DNA of 64,000 nt, from the NCBI RefSeq assembly GCF_036884655.1, contig NC_088330.1, positions 30,631,001-30,695,000 on the forward strand. Reading direction: 5' to 3'. Source of the DNA: Musa acuminata AAA Group. Lineage: Eukaryota; Streptophyta; Magnoliopsida; Zingiberales; Musaceae. The notes under the pieces were generated by a model that saw only the letters and a list, made by a program, of their open reading frames with translations, searched no databases and was not told where the DNA came from. The first letter of the stretch is position 1. Each line of letters starts with the position of its first letter. Below are positions 37,401 through 48,957 of the stretch, in pieces. A program made the position numbers and the translations under genes.

Positions 37401-40400
37401 CTGCTCAGGCAACTAAAAAGGTAGGCATTTCAAAAGGAGATGCTAAAGAGAAGTCACATGATTTTCGTGGTAAAGGTAGGAAAAGAAACCCATGTAGTAC
37501 CTCGCCTGTCCCTGAGAGAGCCACAAGAAGCAAAAGCCAGAGGGAGGGTATGCAGCAATGTCTCTCTGTTGAGACTAAGACTGCAAATCCATCCTGTTTT
37601 CCAAGTGTTCAAACATCTAATCTGCCTGATTTGAATACATCAGCTCCTTCTGCCCAGTTTCACCAGCCTTTCACAGATTTACAGCAAGTACAATTGCGTG
37701 CTCAGATTTTTGTGTATGGATCACTGATGTGAGTTGCAGCTGCCTTTTCTTTGATTTTTAACTATTATGTAATCCAGTAAAATATGAATTGATCTACTTT
37801 GTGCAGCCAAGGTGTCTTGCCAGATGAGGCTTGTATGGTACCAGCCTTTGGAGGAAGTGGTTAGTATACATAATTGTTAAATTGTTGTCATGCATTCTTA
37901 TCTGATGTAAACTGTATTGGCTGCTTTCATGAAGATGGAGGAAGGAGCTTATGGGAGCGAGCGTGGCGTGCATCTTCAGAAAGATTCTATAACCTGAAGT
38001 CATCATCCATTAGTTCTGGCACACATTTGCATCATCATTCAGGTGAATGGATTTTAATTGAGCATTCCATTCATTAACATTAGGAAGTTATTCAGGGTAA
38101 TTGATACTTGGTGTATAAATACAGAACAAGGGATCAGCTGCAGCCCTCTTCCTGGCAAGGTTCTTGATTCCCCTGCTGGCTGGAAGGACAGCAAGGTCCC
38201 AAGTTCAGCAATACAAAATTCCACTGTGTCTTTGCAGTCAGCTTTCCAGAGTTCATCTAATGATGGTTTACACTCCAATATCACAAGAGGCATCCACTTG
38301 GAATCCAGTCAATCTCTATCTCCAATGCATCCATACCAGACTTCTCAGATCAAGCAATACATGACCAATTCTACACCTTGGTTATCTCAGAGCCCTCACC
38401 CTGCTTCGTGGTCTTTTTCATCGCAAAGTTTACCTGTTGATTCCACTTCACAATATTCTGGAATGCTTGTTTCTGAAGCAACTCCAGTAACCCTTGTTAG
38501 AGACTCTTCTATACCTTGTGCCTCAAACATGCAGCTCGCTTCTGCTGGTACCTTGCTGCCTAATCAGGATGCTGCCCATGTGTCTGCTGCATTAGTTGTG
38601 CCATTCGAGACACAAAATAGGGAAGCAACTCCTGTAAATGCTAAGAACACATTTGTCAGTGAGAAATCCAGAAAGAGGAAGAAGGTTTCTGCACCCGAGG
38701 AGCTTGTGCCAAAATTTTCAGTTTCTCAACTTCAAGCAGAATCTGCTTCTGCAGCTTTTACTACTAATAATCTGCCTAATTCTGTGGGTCTTTCTTTGTC
38801 TTCTAATTCTCTAAGCACTGTTACATCTACTGGTCTAGTTTCAGCTACAACTCACCCCATAACTATGCCTTATTACCAAATATTAGGCAGTGGTCACACT
38901 CAGCAGAGGGTCACCTTCTCGAAAGAGACCTGCACTCAAATTGAGCACTCAAAGCTTCAAGCTGAGAATGCTTCTGCTTATGCTGCGGCTGCTGTCAGGC
39001 ATGGTCAAGTTATTTGGGAGCAGATGGTTGCCCAAAGAAAATTAGGCTTGGCATCAGAAGTTGATCAGAAACTTGCCTCTGCAGCTGCAGCAGCTGCTGC
39101 AGCAGCTTCTGTTGCAAAGGCAGCTGCAGAAGTTGCCAAGGTTGCATCCGATGCTGCATTACAGGCTAAATTGATGGCCGATGATGCTCTAAATTCTTCT
39201 AATACAGGAATTACTATTAAAAATTCTGAAATCAGCTTTGATGTTGGAAAGAACTTGTTGACATCAACTCCTGTTTCAAGCTCCAAGGGCAAGGACAAGA
39301 TCCGTGGTCCTTGTTCAATAATTTCTGAGGCACGTGAGACCACCAGAAAGAGGGTTGAAGCAGCTTCTGCTGCCATCAAGCGAGCAGAGAACTTGGATGC
39401 CATACTGAAAGCTGCAGAAATGGCTGCAGAGGCTGTATCACAAGCTGGAACCATCATTGCCATGGGGGATCCCTTACCATTCTCAATAAGTGAATTAGTA
39501 GAAGCAGGCCCTGAAGGTCATTGGAACATTCGTTGTGCAGCTATAAAAAAGGGGATTGAAACAAATGGTGTGCATGCTGGGGAGAATCTGGCTTTAGATT
39601 CGACTGTTGATCGTGAGGTAAATACAAGAAATTCAATCAAGCAACCATTGACCTGTAATGAGGGACAAAAAGTTTCTATTGTGGAAGAAATGCCTCCCAA
39701 CAATAAGAAGTCCTTGTTATTGGAAGAAAATTCTGAAGGTAAGTGCAGCTTGCAATTGTTTAACAAGTGCTGATGTATTTGGATGCAGTCTGTGTATTTA
39801 TCTAATTTCATCAATATAGTGGGTTATCTTACCCTGTCAGAATGCGAATTAGAAGATGAATCAAGAATTGTTCCAACTGATGGAGCTGCAAGAGATGCTA
39901 TGCAAGGAAGTAGTATTCAGAAAGGTTCACTTGTTGAGGTACAATTTTGCGTAGGAAATTATTATTCTTCCTTTCTGCAAATACTTTTGAGTTTTTAGTG
40001 TTCTCTATATCAAATGTAAAACTTCATATTTTTTTATTTTTTAAAAATATTTTGAATTTAAATATCAAGTACAAAACTTGTATTGATATTGATTTAGTGT
40101 TTTTGGCTAAAACTTGGTGTCCAAATTGGTGGATTCTCTAGGTAAAGGATTAAGGATCAATGTTAACTTCTAAGTACATAAGGAAGCCAGAAGATCGATA
40201 AATTCACAAAAGAAATTAAAAAGTTTTATTTTATTAATAATCATCACCTTTGTGTGAGAGCTAATGCAAATATTCTAGTCCTAGGTTATTGATTATGAGA
40301 AACTCTGCTTATGATGAAAGACATTGATATTTAGTTGTAAAGGACTCAATAATAGATTGCATTGTTAATTTCATAGGGCAAAAGTGAATGTTAAGTGGGT

Positions 40401-43400
40401 GAACTTGCCTTTATGTATTCAGAATCAGCCATATAATGTGAGATTTCTTGGTAGGATGATTGTGTGCCTGCTAAGTGACCAGCCCGTTGATCGGGTCTAG
40501 TGTCCTCAGTGTATACATAAGGGCTCGGTGGCACAACAATTTAAACAAGATTAAGTGACAGTGCCTGCATCTACGGAACCTTGTTAGTAACGTTAGATTG
40601 CTAGTATTTTTTTGTTTGATTTTTTTTACTTTGCTCTAGCCTACTTTATGATTGAATTGCTCTTTTTAACAACAATACTTAATGTTTCTGGTCCTTGTAA
40701 TTTTCTCCTTGGGGGTTTAATTTAGATTTTCTAACACAATGTTTTCCCAGGTTGTAGCTGATGGAGATGGTCTTAGAGGAGCTTGGTTTTCTGCACGGGT
40801 TCTTGATCTCAAAGACGGTAAAGCATATGTGTGCTATGATGGTCTTTCTGATGAAGGTAAAAGATGGTTAATCCTGTAATTGAACTACCCACTGATACAA
40901 TATTAATTTTTAGTGTCTAATTCTGGTCTATTAAGTCATTCAATTTATATGTTTTGAATTTTGGCTGTTGCAAGTTGGTTACTTGTTGTACTTGAGAAAC
41001 TCATTATTGTATGGTGTTGTTTATACTATGTAGACTTTGGCTAGCTTAAGAAGTGGATGGAAATGTAGCTTGAAAGTGATAAACCTCTCACAACATGTGA
41101 AGCTCGTCCCTTTAAATGCCATATATTGATTGATATGTTCTAGTAACTTTTTCACATTATGCAGTCAATGACAAGCTTAAGGAATGGATACCACTTGAAT
41201 CCAAAAGTGATCAACCTCCTAGAATACGTGTGGGTCATCCTGTTATTGTAGCCAAATCTGAAGGAACAAGGAAGCGACGTAGAGAAGCTGTAGGCAATTT
41301 CACTTGGGCGATTGGAGATAGGGTAGATGCTTTTATACGTGATGGGTAAGACTGCTTTATGTACCTTTTGGTATTTTTGAATGATTTATTTGTTAAACTA
41401 GAGTTGCCTGAAGAGATCATTTTATACAGATGACCTTATGTCTCATCTTCTGTTTACTTGTTCTCTACTTCACTCCATTGGATTCTATTACCATCATATA
41501 TAACCTCAATATGCCGTGACTGAAATTTGTTTGTTGGACATTTTTACCTAGTTCTTAGTTTCATTAATCATAAGTGAGTTACTATGCATGCACTGAGTTG
41601 AGTTCGATATGTGCTATTTGTTGATGGCATGCCAGACTAGGTATCGGTTTAAGGTAGAAGCATGTGGCAAGTTTTAGATGCTATGTACGGCATAAGTTAT
41701 ATGGCATCAAAGACAAAAGCCTTTGTCAAAATTAATGATCAAGAGGTGCCAAAGGAGGAGGCCTATGTTGCCTTGTGTCAATGATCTAGCAGCATTTAGA
41801 GTGAAAAATAGGATATATATAGAGCATGGGGTGCACAAAAGTCTCTGGAGTATACTAATGGCAAATAGAAGAAAATAAAGAGTCATATTTATAAATCAAA
41901 AGATGCAATTTACTATGTCAAAATATCCAAACAACAGACAACAAGGGGGAAGAGAGAAACTACAGTCTTCCGTTTATCTGAAAAGTCTTAAAGAAACTAG
42001 TGGCATTGATTTCCTAGGGAAAAGTGTGTGTTAGGGCATGGAATCAAATTTATATTTGGACAGGTGAAGGCCATTGAATCAAAAACCACATAATGACAGT
42101 TGCAAAAACAAAAGAAACTGCAGTCTTCTGTTTATCTGAAAAGTCTCAAAGAAACTAGTGGCATTGCTTGCCTAGGGCAAAGTGTGTGTTAGGGCATGGA
42201 ATCAAAATTTATATTTGGACAGGTGAAGGACATGGAATAAAATACCACATAATGACTGTTGCAAAAATAAAAGAAACTACAGTCTTCTGTTTATCTGAAA
42301 AGTCTCAAAGAAACTAGTGGCATTGATTGCCTAGTGCATGGAGTCAAAATTTATATTTGGACAGGTGAAGGACATGAAATCAAAAACCACATAATGACTG
42401 TTGCAAAAATAAAAGGATAAAAACGCCTGCTTTTGCCTTGTGGTATAATTAATACTATTTCGATGACCGCTTATATATATATCCAAAACATTGTATACTA
42501 ATTCTGTGATTTAGCATGTAATATTGTTTCTATGGTAGCCATCTTAAATTCTTTCTTCTTTATTACCTATTTCATCTGATTATTTACAGGCTTTGATCTA
42601 TCTCTAATTTGTGGTTGAATATAATTGATTCGGCTCCTTTAGTAACCCTTCTACCCAAAGTTCATAGACAAAAAATTTGGATCCAACATCTGTGTAGAAA
42701 TGCTGTTTTGTCTTTTGAGTAACTGATATACAACACTTGGCTTAATATTTTTTATTTAATTTTTCCAAAATTTTGATTCTTATACGTTTTTTTCTTTCTT
42801 GGATTAGCAGTCTCCCCAATTAATTTGCATCCTTGACGACCATATGTTACCTGTTGGTATTTGAGATTTCCTTAGAGGGCCTTGGTTTATTGTACGGTTG
42901 CTTTATTGTGTCTTGGGTGTCATGCTTTTCGCAAGGAATTAACTTCCCCAGACTACGTACATCTTAATCCCATCCCCCTTGACATGGTGGTTGTAGCTGT
43001 GTGCACTAGGGTTCTCCTTAAATAAGAGATTCTTACTCATTATGTGCTTCAGGATTTTTTTTCTAGTAGCTGGTGCGTGAGGGATTTTTTTCTTAGGTTT
43101 ATCTCTTGACTCTGTGTAATCTTCCTCACAAGGCCAGAAATTACTTATCTCTGCAGCTGCAACTTGCTTCTCTTTTGCTTGTGTCTTTCTTATGCTTCCT
43201 TTTCTCTATGCTTAATTTTTGTCACGAATGAGAGATTGCAATGATTTGAGACATTTCCCTACTTCTAGTTTGGCTTAACAGATTATATGACAACCGTAAA
43301 CTAAGTATGTGCTTCTTATATTCTCAGTTGGTGGGAAGGCATTGTCACTGAGAAGAATCAAGATGATGAAACCAAGTTAACTGTCCATTTTCCAGGTATG

Positions 43401-46400
43401 TTCTATGACATCATTCAGCTATCGTTTTCTTTTTCTCTTCTTCTCCCTTTATTTGTGGGTTTTCTTATTATTTTCTTTTTAAGAGATGATGGTATTGCAT
43501 TTTTTTTTTCCATTTTCTGAGGTTTGTTTTCTGCACATGCTTTTGGGACCAGGTGCGGCTGCACATGTTATTATGTGCAGCCATCATCTCTGTTATATTC
43601 TAGTATCAACTTGGTGCCTGAAATGAAAGGCATAATGATTTAGGCACCTGTTAAACTGTTCATGTCAATATATGAAATGTGTTTATAGGAAACAGTTTTC
43701 TAAGTCTCCATGGGGTATTTCAGTTTTTTTATCCAATCAAAGATTCCTTCAGTCTTATTCGTCCTACATTATGATCTTGTAGCTTGTAGAGGAGCTTGTG
43801 ATGGCAGATTTTGATATATGTTTTATTCTCAATCTTAATGCATGCTAATGTAACAAATAAACTCATTGCATTCTGCTTAGGAAATTATTGTATTCATCAT
43901 GGATTAGATTGTTTCCTGCATATTTACTGTTTTACCCTTCAGTTGCTTATTGGGCTTCTGCATGAGCATGTGCCTTATGCTGCCAGAGGATATTTATAAT
44001 CCTTGTGAGTTAAAAAAGGCATTGACTAATTTTTGTATATATCTATGTTTTATTTGATCTTAATATGTAGTATGGCTTGTCTTTGTTAAGACATTTGATC
44101 AGTTATTACATTGTTGTACAAGGGATAGATCGTAGGCTTGAGTCCACGTGTAAGCGTCATGTATGCCATGAATGTAATGATTTTTTTATTAAAAAATATG
44201 TAGTATGGCTTGACAAGATACAGCCCAGTGTGTGTAACATGCTAGTGGTGTCCCTCTGCTTAAGGGGCAGGGTTGGATCCTTAGACTGAAGTTTCTATCA
44301 AAATAAACCCAAAAAAAATGTAAAGATAGGATAAAAACATAGAGAAGAATAGTTGTACAAAAGAGGTATACTAAGTCGTTGAAACATATGTGGTATGTGA
44401 TTTTGTTGAAAAGATGATCATGGAGTAAGGTCTAATCAATGTGAATGTATCTGTCTTGATATCTTTTTCCTCTTCTTCATCATTCTCTTATCCCACCTAC
44501 ATCCATTTCCAGCTTTAGTAGCCACACCAGGAATGTGGATCCAAGCCTATCAGTATGATCAAAGCCAATTATCAGGCAAACTCTGAGAAAACAGGCACGT
44601 TGGGTTTAGCAGAATTTGAGGGGAATCTATGATATGTACAGGAAATAATAAGAAATGAAAAAAAAAGAATTTGTGGGGAATCAATTGATTTGTAAATTTG
44701 TGTCACTAACTGCAATAACTACCATTGCATTCCTAATCCCAACTCCCAAGCTCTCCTTTATTAGAAGTCAGGATTACATCTCTTCGACACATTAGTCTGA
44801 TTCCAGTCAAGTAGCTGATTGCCTGGGAAGAGGAATTTCTTGGACATGTACCTTTGTAACCATGATCTGGTTGCCCCTCTGGCTCTTTCTATAGCATCAG
44901 GATAAGTTGGTTGAGGACAAACAACAATGTTTTACTCGAAAAGTTCTTTTTTGACTTATAGACATGAATTGATTAATATATCATGATTCATGGTGGATGA
45001 AAGCCTTTTTTGGTAAACCATAAGACTTGAATAAAATCTTTGGCCAGCTTTGCAAGAAGGAAGACATCACAAATGCTATATATAGTGAATTTGCATTTCA
45101 CATAGATTTCTGTTGGTCCATTATGCCATCATACTTGAATTTAGATGCTTAAATGTGAATGTGTTGCCCTTAGTGTGCATGGGATAATATCCAGGTGGGT
45201 TTAGGCAGTGATTTCAATAGGCGCTTGGGCGAGGCGAGGCGAGGCCCGAGCACCTCGCTTCATGTCCAGGTACCTCGCTTCAAATAGGCGCCACTTGGGC
45301 ACTCGCCCGAGCCCAGGTGCCGGGCGCTTCGGGCGAGCGCTTGGGTTAAACCAGGCGACCGAACCAGACTTTTAGGTCTGGTTGGTCTCCAATGCTTTAG
45401 TTGGTTCAATCGAACCAACTAAATCATCGATATCAGGCTTCCTCTCACGATTTCCCCAACTTCCCCAACCCGAACACTCGCGATTTTGCGGTCGAGATTT
45501 CTTCTCCGCTGCCGCTGCCGCTGCCACTGCCACTGCCACTGCTGTTGCTCGCCACTGCTATCGCTATTCGTCGCTACCATAATCGTTGCTCGCCGCTGTT
45601 GTCACCGCTCCCACTCCCGCTGTCGCTCGTCGCTCCCGCTCCAACTACGGCTGTCGCCTGCTACCGTTGTCGTTGCCTCAGCAGCCTCGATCTTCTCACA
45701 CTCTTCTCACTATATTGTTAACAATATATTAACAGTATACTAACAATAGTATTTTTATTTATTATATTAATAATATATTATTTTTATTTTAATAATATTA
45801 TTATTTATTTATTTAATAGTATTTTTTATTAAAAAAAATACTATTATGATTTATTTATTTATTGTGATTTTGTACCCGATATTATTAATTTAATAGCATA
45901 TTTTTTATTTAAATAATTATATTTATTAATTATATTATATATTTTTATATTTTAGCATCTCGTTTCGCTCGGGCGAGCACCTAACGTCTCGGGCACTTTT
46001 GGACCATAGTGTCGTTTGGCGCCTAACGCTTTTTAAATCACTGGGTTCAGGACTTGCATGTTTCTCTCTCTGTTGTGTTCACTATGTGGATGAGCATGAT
46101 GGAAAATCCTGTTTACCTGAAGGTTTATCTATAACATCACTCATTTGAGTTACGAAATTGTGCTTTATAACCATCTATATTTATCATGTTAAGTGCAATT
46201 AGTCTTTTTTTTGTCACTGTTTTTACCGATATTCAGCTGTTTACATGTTAGGTGCAATCCCTTTTTTCACTGTTTTTAACGAAATTCAGATCTAGAATAT
46301 GTTAAAAATCATTCACTTACCAATTTTTGTGTTGTTTGTTCTCTGTGAATTGACCATTCAAAATTTGCTTATCACTGTTTACAGCTGGTGGCAGTTCTTC

Positions 46401-48018
46401 AATTGTTAGAGCTTGGAATCTACGACCATCACTTATCTGGAAGGATGGCCAATGGGTAGAATGGTCCCGGGCAAAAGAAAGAGTTACCCTGGAACCCTAT
46501 GAGGTCTTTTCTCTAACCTTTCTTAGGGAACCTTTATTTTTCTTTTTCCTCTCGGCTAAACATCGTCATTCCATGTGGTTGATCTTTTGCATTATGATGT
46601 CATTTTTATAATACTTTGATTTTTATATGCCATGATGTCAATTAGGTTGACACACCACATGAGAAACGACAAAAACTAGGCCGACTAGATTCCAAAAATA
46701 AGTCAGAAATAGGTGAGGAAGGAACGGGGACTGTGTCAAAAAATATTTGTGCAGATGATTCAAGGAAGCTTGAGGAGTCAGGGCCACCTAATTTGTCAGA
46801 AAGGTATGAAACATTTGCTGTTGGAAAGAACCTGGGTGAGGATAAAAACGCCAATGCACTTAAGGTAAGACGAGCTGGCCTTCAGAAAGATGGATCTAAG
46901 GTGGTATTTGGTGTTCCTAAGCCTGGAAAGAAAAGAAAATTCATGGAAGTAAGCAAACACTACAACACAGATAAGCCTGAAAAGTCAACAGAAAGGAGTG
47001 ACTCTATAAAGTTTGCAAAATATTTGATGCCACAAGCATCCCAGTTATGGAGGAATACTTCAAAAGTTGATGTAAAAGGAAGACGAGTCACCAACCTGAA
47101 CACTAGGGCCCCGAAAGCCTTGAGGTCTCAGAATGTTCAGGCTAGCAGTACTGTGGAAACGGATAAACCTGTCACTGCTATGTCTGTCTTAAATGGGGGA
47201 GAAAGCAGTCTTGTAACCACGTCTAGTAATGAAGAGAAACATAGCTCAATGGAAACTGGTTCTTTTCCACACGTTCTTGAAAAAGTAGATACGGCAGTGA
47301 TAGAGTCTTCTGTGCAGTCTGTACCTGGCATTCCATCGTCTAAGAAGAAATCCACTACTGTTGTGGCTGAGATGGAGGAGAAAAGAAGGGTTTTATCTGC
47401 CGTGGACAAATTTTCCAGATCTGAAGTTAAAGATTCTGAAAATCCAGGAACAAGATCTGCTGATGTTATTGAACCCAGGAGATCCAATCGTAGGATTCAG
47501 CCAACATCAAGAGTAAGCTTTCTTGAGACTTTGTTTTCTGTATCATGCTTGTAGAATTTGTTTTGCTGCTTTATTCCTTTTTTTGCCTTCTGTAAAGTAT
47601 TGCCATCATTGAGGATCAAACTTGTGTGGCATTTGTATATTTGTCCATGAGAATCGAGAGAAAGCAGCATGCTCGTTTTGTTGGGGCATTATGGCATGTT
47701 GTGTCCAAGTTTGAATTTTGAGTTGTCTTGGGATTTGTTTTTGAAAACAGTTCCATTAATCCTTCATGTCCAGAGGTTCTGATTATCAGAATTTAATCGT
47801 GTTGTTGTATACAGTTACTGGAAGGTTTGCAAAGCTCTCTGATTGTAGCCAAGGGTCCTGGTGTTTCACAAGAAAGAGCTGCCAAGCCGTTGCATCGGGG
47901 TGTATTGACTGCTAGAGGTAAGCTTTTTTTAATAAAATAGAAAATACATTATCCTTCATTATACGGGACTGAGAACCGTCTCACTTTACATGATGCAACA
48001 GGTCAGAGTCATGGATGA
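31465..48018 (+). CDS. G2484-1: Large Agenet (Tudor-like) domain nuclear protein, G2484-1 type
   Basis: Sixteen coding exons join to 2206 residues: 31465-33496, 33608-33880, 35092-35232, 36800-37191, 37301-37728, 37807-37859, 37935-38042, 38125-39738, 39820-39938, 40751-40856, 41165-41345, 43328-43395, 46385-46503, 46646-47512, 47815-47917, 48002-48018. The start (MDCDDHDFQNENFQLIGE) is the family start. The first 1100 residues are acidic, Ser/Thr-rich and weakly conserved. A conserved block reads RAQIFVYGSLIQG then DGGRSLWERAWRAS. A basic SRKRKK is near 1320 and an Ala-rich helix about 1415-1500. Two Agenet modules follow, about 1715-1775 (GSLVEVVADGDGLRGAWFSA) and 1800-1880 (IGDRVDAFIRDGWWEG), then a basic tail (EPRRSNRRIQPTSR). 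Agenet domains are Tudor relatives and often bind modified histones; this protein's own target is not known to me. Exon 3's acceptor is well supported, but a further small exon between 33881 and 35091 cannot be excluded. Confidence 0.88.
34070..34207 (+). repeat. Tandem duplication in Agenet-gene intron, about 71-bp spacing
   Basis: TTGACCCATTCCCCTGGTAC at about 34071 and the following CATTGAGTAAAATAATAAAA recur at about 34142 with small changes. Confidence 0.85.
35505..36297 (+). mobile_element. Non-autonomous hAT-like element, copy 2 (Agenet-gene intron)
   Basis: It begins CAGTGGTTTAAATAGGCGCT and ends CTTTTTAAATAACTA, a partly decayed match to the other copies. Flanking 8-mers GTGCTAAC (35497-35504) and GTGCTTTC (36298-36305) agree at six of eight positions. 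GC-rich arms, the GGTTCGGTTCAAT...CCAACTAGT interior and an AT-rich part near the 3' end follow the same order as copy 3. No transposase frame is visible. It lies in the intron 35233-36799. Confidence 0.75.
36366..36655 (+). repeat. Tandem duplication next to hAT-like copy 2, about 145-155-bp spacing
   Basis: GGTCATCGACATGTCAT...GTTAAAAT, CTGTTTCATCTTAACATCC, TTAGTGAAGATTGTA, TGGTTTGTG and GGCATATTTAA-ATAGTA occur in order at 36387-36520 and again, diverged, at 36534-36655. Confidence 0.75.
41956..42415 (+). repeat. Three-copy intronic minisatellite, about 158-bp unit
   Basis: Units start at 41956, 42114 and 42273, each at GAAACTACAGTCTTC (or close), and run through AAACTAGTGGCATTG, TATTTGGACAGGTGAAGG and CCACATAATGAC to a CAAAAA-AAAA end. 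Unit 3 lacks about 17 bases (the AAAGTGTGTGTTAGGG part). The array lies in the 1982-base intron 41346-43327 of the Agenet gene. Confidence 0.9.
45206..46043 (+). mobile_element. Non-autonomous hAT-like element, copy 3 (Agenet-gene intron)
   Basis: It begins CAGTGATTTCAATAGGCGCT and ends CTTTTTAAATCACTG. Flanking 8-mers GGTTTAGG (45198-45205) and GGTTCAGG (46044-46051) agree at seven of eight positions. Both ends carry a GC-rich arm (GGGCGAGGCGAGGCGAGG at the left, CGCTCGGGCGAGC at the right). The inside has a CTGCCGCTGCCACTGCC-like run and a TTAATA-rich stretch. The Pro-Leu and Cys-Arg repeat frames inside are not genes. It lies in intron 43396-46384. Confidence 0.85.
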
Positions 48019-48835
48019 TTGGAGGGCACCGTTACGATGTAACGACGACGTAATGCGAGTTTGCGTTGCCTGTCCAGCCAGCTTGACAGTGAAGGTATTG
48101 TCTGTAGGCGTCATCATGTACATATACAATCCGAAGGATTGGGACACAAGATTTGTTCTCAGACGACAGACAGACGGTGTAAAAAAAAATCTCGTAATCA
48201 GATGATTAGGTGTAAAATGTTACGGGTGCAAAGTTGCAGTCTTTCTTTGTCTTGAGCCTAAACACATCAATCTGACTCTGACTCTTAGTATTGCTAAACC
48301 TCTCACTGCTCTTGGTAGATCTCATTAGGATTTTGTACGCTACAGGATGCAAGGGAAGCAATGGACCAAGAAATAGTGATCACATCCTATTACTAGTGTT
48401 TCTGGGTAAGAGTAGGGGTTGCAGTTTTTTTGGATTTTGATTTTAAGCATCGGATAGCTCAGAATGATGCGATACAATATATGAGCAGACAACTGTGAAG
48501 CTTTATTTTCTACTTAAGGATTTATCCAAAATGCTAATTATATTTTTGAGAAAAAGGAATGGATCAAAAATAATTATATTTTTGAGTAAGTTTTGCATTC
48601 TTTAATTAACATTCCTTTGCTTCATCGAGACTCTTAATATGAAGAAAAACACAAACCAAGATCAATCTTGTCATACGTCAACTTAACGACCAAAATCTAC
48701 CGAGGTACATAAATATACTCCATGATTGATTGATTGATTAGTTCGAAATAGGACTTAGAAGTCAACGTTGACTTATCTTATTAGTTTTATGTGGGCCAAA
48801 ATTAGGACCTCTGATTGGAGGAAGCCTGCCTTCAG
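48019..48835. other. 3' flank of the Agenet gene and intergenic sequence
   Basis: The first part is probably the Agenet-gene 3' untranslated region. Short frames here (for example 48061-48255) do not look like protein. No RNA gene or repeat is visible. Confidence 0.55.
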
Positions 48836-48836
48836 T

Positions 48837-48881
48837 CACGTGTCTACCACGTGATATGCGTCCCCGGGTCTCGACTATAAA
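48837..48881 (+). promoter_or_regulatory. RPB9 core promoter: paired G-boxes and TATA box
   Basis: Two CACGTG palindromes at 48837-48842 and 48848-48853 lie 11 bases apart, followed by TATAAA at 48876-48881, 77 bases before the RPB9 ATG at 48958. G-boxes bind plant bZIP and bHLH factors. The tight order is a plausible promoter for RPB9. Confidence 0.6.
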
Positions 48882-48957
48882 ACCCGGCCATGGATCGCGA
48901 TCCCAAGAAAAGAAGCGAAGCGGAGAAAGGTGGTTCGACTCCCAACGACGGCCGACC

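Noticed and set aside
45382..45743. Three overlapping plus-strand frames rich in Leu-Pro or Cys-His-Arg
   Set aside because: They lie inside hAT-like copy 3, and all three frames are open only because of a CTGCCGCTGCC-type repeat.
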